Positions 5,270-7,790 of a DNA stretch of 7,790 nucleotides are shown here, piece by piece. Below the pieces are notes generated by a model. The model ran no database searches. It was not told the origin of the DNA and saw nothing but the letters and a program-made list of their open reading frames with translations. The position numbers and the translations under genes were made by a program. Location of the stretch: assembly GCA_900543155.1 (NCBI GenBank), contig UQQN01000105.1:1-7790 (forward strand). Reading direction: 5' to 3'. This DNA is from an uncultured Prevotella sp. Its GTDB lineage: Bacteria > Bacteroidota > Bacteroidia > Bacteroidales > Bacteroidaceae. Numbering within the stretch: position 1 is the first letter of the stretch; every line of letters begins with the position of its first letter.

Positions 5270-5428
5270 ATTAGCAAAGAAAAAATTAATGTCTCCGAAT
5301 TAATGTCCCCGAATTAATGACAATTAATGTTCAACCTCAAAGCAGCGAAGCTGCAAACATCTAATTCTCGCTTCGCGTTTTTTTGAACATTAATTACCAT
5401 CAATGTCCATTAATTGTTTCATTAATAC
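5270..5428 (-). repeat. R1 repeat, copy F (full, inverted orientation)
   Basis: Reverse-complement copy of unit A. The 42 bases 5340-5381 are identical to the complement of 687-728, and the ends ATTAGCAAAG and CATTAATAC are conserved. The right arm carries the same phased CATTAAT words. It ends about 20 bases before the nth stop codon at 5449. Confidence 0.85.
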
Positions 5429-5448
5429 TTTTTTCCTTATCGAGAAAT

Positions 5449-6090
5449 TTAATGTTCCTCTAAGCAACTTTTGCACACATCTCTTAATCCACACTTGTCG
5501 CACTTGGGTTTGCGGGCGGTGCAGGTGTAACGACCATGGAGAAGTAGCCAATAATGAGAGGGGGCTACAAGATTTTCGGGGATGTGTTTCTTTAATTCTA
5601 CTTCTACGCTATAGGGGGTGGTGCAACGTGAGGGGACTAACCCTAAACGATGACTGACACGAAAAACGTGGGTGTCGACGGCTAAGGCGGCTTTGCCAAA
5701 GGCTACGGCTTGTATGACATTGGCGGTTTTGCGACCTACACCGGGTAATTGGGTTAACTCTTCGAGGGTGGAGGGTACTTGACCATGAAACTTATCGACT
5801 AACATTTGGGCTAAACCTACAAGGTGCTTGGCTTTGTTGTTGGGGTAGCTCACTGAACGGATGTAGTCGTAGATGACTTCGGGGGTGGTGACTGCCATTG
5901 CCTCGGGAACGGGGAAGTCGGCAAAAAGTCGGGGCGTGACTTGATTGATGCGTTTGTCCGTGCATTGGGCAGAAAGAACTACTGCCACTAATAGTTCGAA
6001 AGGATTACTAAAATGTAGTTCGGTTTCGGTGGCATCCATGGTTTGCTCAAAATATTGGAGCACGTGTTGGTAGAGTTCTTTTTTACGCAT
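5449..6090 (-). CDS. nth: endonuclease III, DNA glycosylase/AP lyase
   Basis: This enzyme removes oxidised pyrimidines from DNA and cuts at the abasic site in base excision repair. The 213 residues match the bacterial family length. The helix-hairpin-helix LPGVGRKTA (115-123) holds the catalytic Lys121, and VDTHVFRV (138-145) holds the catalytic Asp139. The C-terminal cluster C190-x6-C197-x2-C200-x5-C206 is the complete 4Fe-4S binding loop. VVLSAQCTDKRIN (37-49) is the usual N-terminal signature. All key residues are present, so it should be active. It is the last gene of the minus-strand cluster, 3 bases after the crcB stop, and its 3' end runs into R1 copy F. Confidence 0.97.
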   Translation of the reverse strand: MRKKELYQHVLQYFEQTMDATETELHFSNPFELLVAVVLSAQCTDKRINQVTPRLFADFPVPEAMAVTTPEVIYDYIRSVSYPNNKAKHLVGLAQMLVDKFHGQVPSTLEELTQLPGVGRKTANVIQAVAFGKAALAVDTHVFRVSHRLGLVPSRCTTPYSVEVELKKHIPENLVAPSHYWLLLHGRYTCTARKPKCDKCGLRDVCKSCLEEH

Positions 6091-6093
6091 AAT

Positions 6094-6465
6094 TTATGAG
6101 AGGTGTTTGACGACATATATGCCTGCTGCAACTGCCATGAGACCGGTTAGTAGGGATAGGGCTATGTAGGCGAGGGCATGGATATAAAAACCTTGACGCA
6201 ATAGGTGAAAACTTTCGTTTGAGAAGGTGGAGAAAGTGGTGAAGCCTCCACAAAATCCTGTGACTAAAAGTAGGTAGAGCAGATGGTTTTGGCTGCGTTG
6301 GAAATAACCTATCAATAGTCCGATGAGTAGACAACCGATGGCGTTGGCAAGGAAGGTGGCGTATGGAAAATGGGTGCTGGTGGTTTTGACAATATATGCG
6401 CTGATGCTATAACGACACATACTGCCTAAACCACCGCCCAAAAAGATGAAAAGTAGTTTCAGCAT
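6094..6465 (-). CDS. crcB: CrcB/Fluc fluoride channel
   Basis: CrcB proteins are small inner-membrane channels that work as dual-topology dimers and export fluoride. The 123 residues contain four hydrophobic segments (about 2-24, 35-54, 62-82, 95-119). Family motifs are GGGLGSMCRY (10-19), ATFLANAIGCLLIG (36-49) with pore Asn41, and GFCGGFTTFSTFSNE (70-84), which carries the phenylalanines lining the ion path (F75, F78, F81). It lies 6 bases after ribE and 3 bases before nth, so it is almost certainly co-transcribed. No separate promoter and no fluoride riboswitch can be seen in front of it, so expression probably follows the upstream genes. One copy only is present, which fits a homodimeric channel. 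Confidence 0.95.
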   Translation of the reverse strand: MLKLLFIFLGGGLGSMCRYSISAYIVKTTSTHFPYATFLANAIGCLLIGLLIGYFQRSQNHLLYLLLVTGFCGGFTTFSTFSNESFHLLRQGFYIHALAYIALSLLTGLMAVAAGIYVVKHLS

Positions 6466-6471
6466 GATGGC

Positions 6472-7077
6472 TTATTTGGTAAGGGCTGCCATGCGACTGA
6501 TGTATTTGCCAAGGATGTCGAACTCGATATTTACCTTGCTACCTACTTTGAAGTTGTGGAAGTTGGTGTGTTCGAAGGTGAAGGGGATGATGCATACTTG
6601 GAAGCTGTTGCGGGTGGGGTTGCACACGGTAAGGCTAACACCATTCACTGTGACTGAACCTTTGTCGACGGTAAAATAGCCTCGCTCAATCATTTCGTTG
6701 CTTACTTCGTATTCGAAGGTGTAGATGTAGCTTCCTTCTGCGTCTTCGATATTTGTGCAAGTGGCTGTGGTATCGACATGGCCCTGGACGATATGACCAT
6801 CGAGACGTCCATTCATTTGCATGGAGCGTTCTACGTTTACTTCGTCGCCTGGTTGAAGAAGACCTAAGTTTGAACGTTTAAGGGTTTCGTCCATGGCGGT
6901 TACAACGTATTGGTTACCGTCGCGCTTTACCACGGTGAGGCATACTCCGTTGTGGGCTACGCTTTGGTCTATTTTAAGTTCGTTGCCAAATTCACATTCT
7001 AAGGTGAAGTGCTTATTTTCTTTATCTTGTTGCACGGCAATGACCTTTGCCATGGTTTCTACTATTCCTGAAAACAT
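6472..7077 (-). CDS. ribE: riboflavin synthase, alpha subunit
   Basis: The enzyme dismutates two 6,7-dimethyl-8-ribityllumazine molecules into riboflavin, the last step of riboflavin synthesis. The 201 residues begin with the hallmark MFSGIVE and contain two lumazine-binding repeats: about 1-97, with AHNGVCLTV at 41-49, and about 98-201, with GSVTVNGVSLTV at 140-151. The hinge motif NGRLDGHIVQGHVD (89-102) is intact. It starts 46 bases after the lipoprotein stop, with no TAnnTTTG box in that gap and no FMN riboswitch fold apparent, so read-through from the lipoprotein promoter is likely. The other rib genes are not in this window. Bacterial nomenclature varies; ribE follows B. subtilis and Bacteroides usage (ribC in E. 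coli). Confidence 0.96.
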   Translation of the reverse strand: MFSGIVETMAKVIAVQQDKENKHFTLECEFGNELKIDQSVAHNGVCLTVVKRDGNQYVVTAMDETLKRSNLGLLQPGDEVNVERSMQMNGRLDGHIVQGHVDTTATCTNIEDAEGSYIYTFEYEVSNEMIERGYFTVDKGSVTVNGVSLTVCNPTRNSFQVCIIPFTFEHTNFHNFKVGSKVNIEFDILGKYISRMAALTK

Positions 7078-7123
7078 ATTTTGTGTGATTGGTAATAATT
7101 TTTGACTTAGTGAAGAGTGCGAT

Positions 7124-7564
7124 TTACTGCAAATAGTTCTCGATGGGTACTATTTTGCCATCCACAATGAGTTTACCATTGCGGATTTCGTAGTTCTTCA
7201 ACTTTTTGTCTAATTCTGTTAGGTTGATGAGCACACCTACGGCTTCGCCATTGTCGCGAGTGGTGAGTGCATATCGTTGACCATATTCAAGGCTGCCATA
7301 GATTTTTCCATCGGTGCCGTCTTCGGAGGTACGGCATAGGTGGAGGGTATCGCCTTGGTCGGTGACCATACTAAAGGTGCTCATGCCAAAGTCTTCGGTA
7401 GAGGTGCCATAGAGGGTGGAGTCTGCCACTTGTTCGGCTGACGTAGTATCGGCTATCGCTGTGGTGTTATCCGCAGGGGCTTGGTCGGACTTTTTCATGT
7501 GGCAACCTTGCAACGTGAATAGGCCTACAAGCACGATGGGGATAAAATGTAAGGCTTTCTGCAT
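7124..7564 (-). CDS. small lipoprotein of unknown function
   Basis: The 146-residue protein begins with a signal peptide: basic start, hydrophobic core IPIVLVGLFT, and lipobox L18-Q-G-C21, so Cys21 should be lipidated. After the Cys come about 30 polar residues rich in Thr, Ala and Asp, typical of a flexible linker, and residues after C21 include KKSD. The remainder (60-146) has alternating hydrophobic and polar stretches suggesting a small beta domain: TDQGDTLHLCR, YGQRYALTTRD, AVGVLINLTEL, then GKLIVDGKIVPIENY at the end. I do not recognise the family. It is the first gene of the minus-strand cluster with ribE, crcB and nth, but nothing in it points to a shared function with them. Confidence 0.8.
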   Translation of the reverse strand: MQKALHFIPIVLVGLFTLQGCHMKKSDQAPADNTTAIADTTSAEQVADSTLYGTSTEDFGMSTFSMVTDQGDTLHLCRTSEDGTDGKIYGSLEYGQRYALTTRDNGEAVGVLINLTELDKKLKNYEIRNGKLIVDGKIVPIENYLQ

Positions 7565-7596
7565 TTCGTTATTTGTTTTTAGTTGTATATCAACTG

Positions 7597-7627
7597 CGAA
7601 GTTACAAAAACTTTGTTGCTTGGCAAA
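7597..7627 (-). promoter_or_regulatory. candidate promoter of the lipoprotein-ribE-crcB-nth cluster
   Basis: Minus-strand TTTG (7627-7624), a 19-base spacer, then TAACTTCG (7604-7597), one mismatch from TAnnTTTG. Both spacing and boxes fit the Bacteroidales promoter. The start near 7591 gives a leader of about 27 nt. It is the best-formed promoter in this half of the window. Confidence 0.55.
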
Positions 7628-7689
7628 ATCAGTAGGATTGTGTTGCTGAATAATATTGCTATGTGGAAAGGAATTTTGTAATGGGGGAG

Positions 7690-7790
7690 GGTAGGGTGTT
7701 CAAAATCCTTGATTTTTTCTGCATGATATTTGATTGATTTATCAAGAATTTTCACGCGCCAGCCTCACCCCGTTAGGTAGGGTGTTCAAA
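7690..7790 (+). repeat. R2 element, copy 2 (partial, continues past window)
   Basis: GGTAGGGTGTTCAAAATCC (7690-7708) matches the inner part of the left arm of R2 copy 1. Then 22 bases at 7767-7788, starting ACCCCGTTAGG, are identical to 4915-4936. Between them is an unrelated AT-rich stretch with CTTGAT (7708-7713) and ATCAAG (7741-7746) as a small dyad. This may be two R2 copies side by side, the second cut by the window end. Confidence 0.65.

Noticed and set aside
6466..6471. Fluoride riboswitch before crcB
   Set aside because: Only six bases separate ribE and crcB, far too few for the aptamer, and no similar fold is obvious in the ribE end.
7078..7123. FMN riboswitch in front of ribE
   Set aside because: The gap is only 46 bases and shows no conserved multi-stem FMN aptamer elements.

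Overview
The window looks like a chromosomal segment of a Bacteroidota organism, most likely order Bacteroidales and perhaps a Prevotella-like lineage; the family-level guess is weak. The evidence is a UpxY/NusG-like antiterminator of the type found at Bacteroidales polysaccharide loci, a DUF5715-type protein, a GxxExxY protein, a lipoprotein, almost no Shine-Dalgarno sequences, and repeated matches to the Bacteroidales promoter (-7 box TAnnTTTG, -33 TTTG). No rRNA, tRNA, CRISPR array or transposase gene was seen.

Left edge (1-600): the first 113 codons of a UpxY-like transcription antiterminator lie on the minus strand and run off the window. Just upstream, two perfect 20-bp inverted repeats (385-404 and 567-586) bracket a 162-bp AT-rich segment. 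That segment contains an exact TAnnTTTG box pointing at the gene. This is the architecture of the invertible, phase-variable promoters known from Bacteroides capsule loci, and it is the most interesting element here.

641-1816: a family of roughly 145-170 bp nested palindromic repeats (called R1 here), built from phased TTAATG words around a CGCGAAGCG / GCAGCTTCGCTGC core. A small AT-rich GxxExxY gene (minus) sits inside this array.

1817-4850: a membrane-anchored DUF5715 protein with an M15-peptidase-like metal motif (minus) is divergent from phoH (plus), followed by purC (plus). These are ordinary housekeeping genes.

4851-5448: about 600 bp between the convergent genes purC and nth, filled almost entirely by repeats. 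It holds a small hairpin, a 120-bp near-perfect palindrome of a second family (R2), and a second R1 array whose full copy is inverted relative to the first array.

5449-7790: a compact minus-strand gene cluster, in transcription order lipoprotein, ribE (riboflavin synthase), crcB (fluoride channel) and nth (endonuclease III). A good promoter candidate lies in front of the lipoprotein gene. A second, incomplete R2 element occupies the right edge.

The genes do not form one pathway. The coherent stories are a probable phase switch controlling a polysaccharide regulator off the left edge, and two intergenic repeat families that collect at gene 3' ends and could support rearrangement of the block between them.
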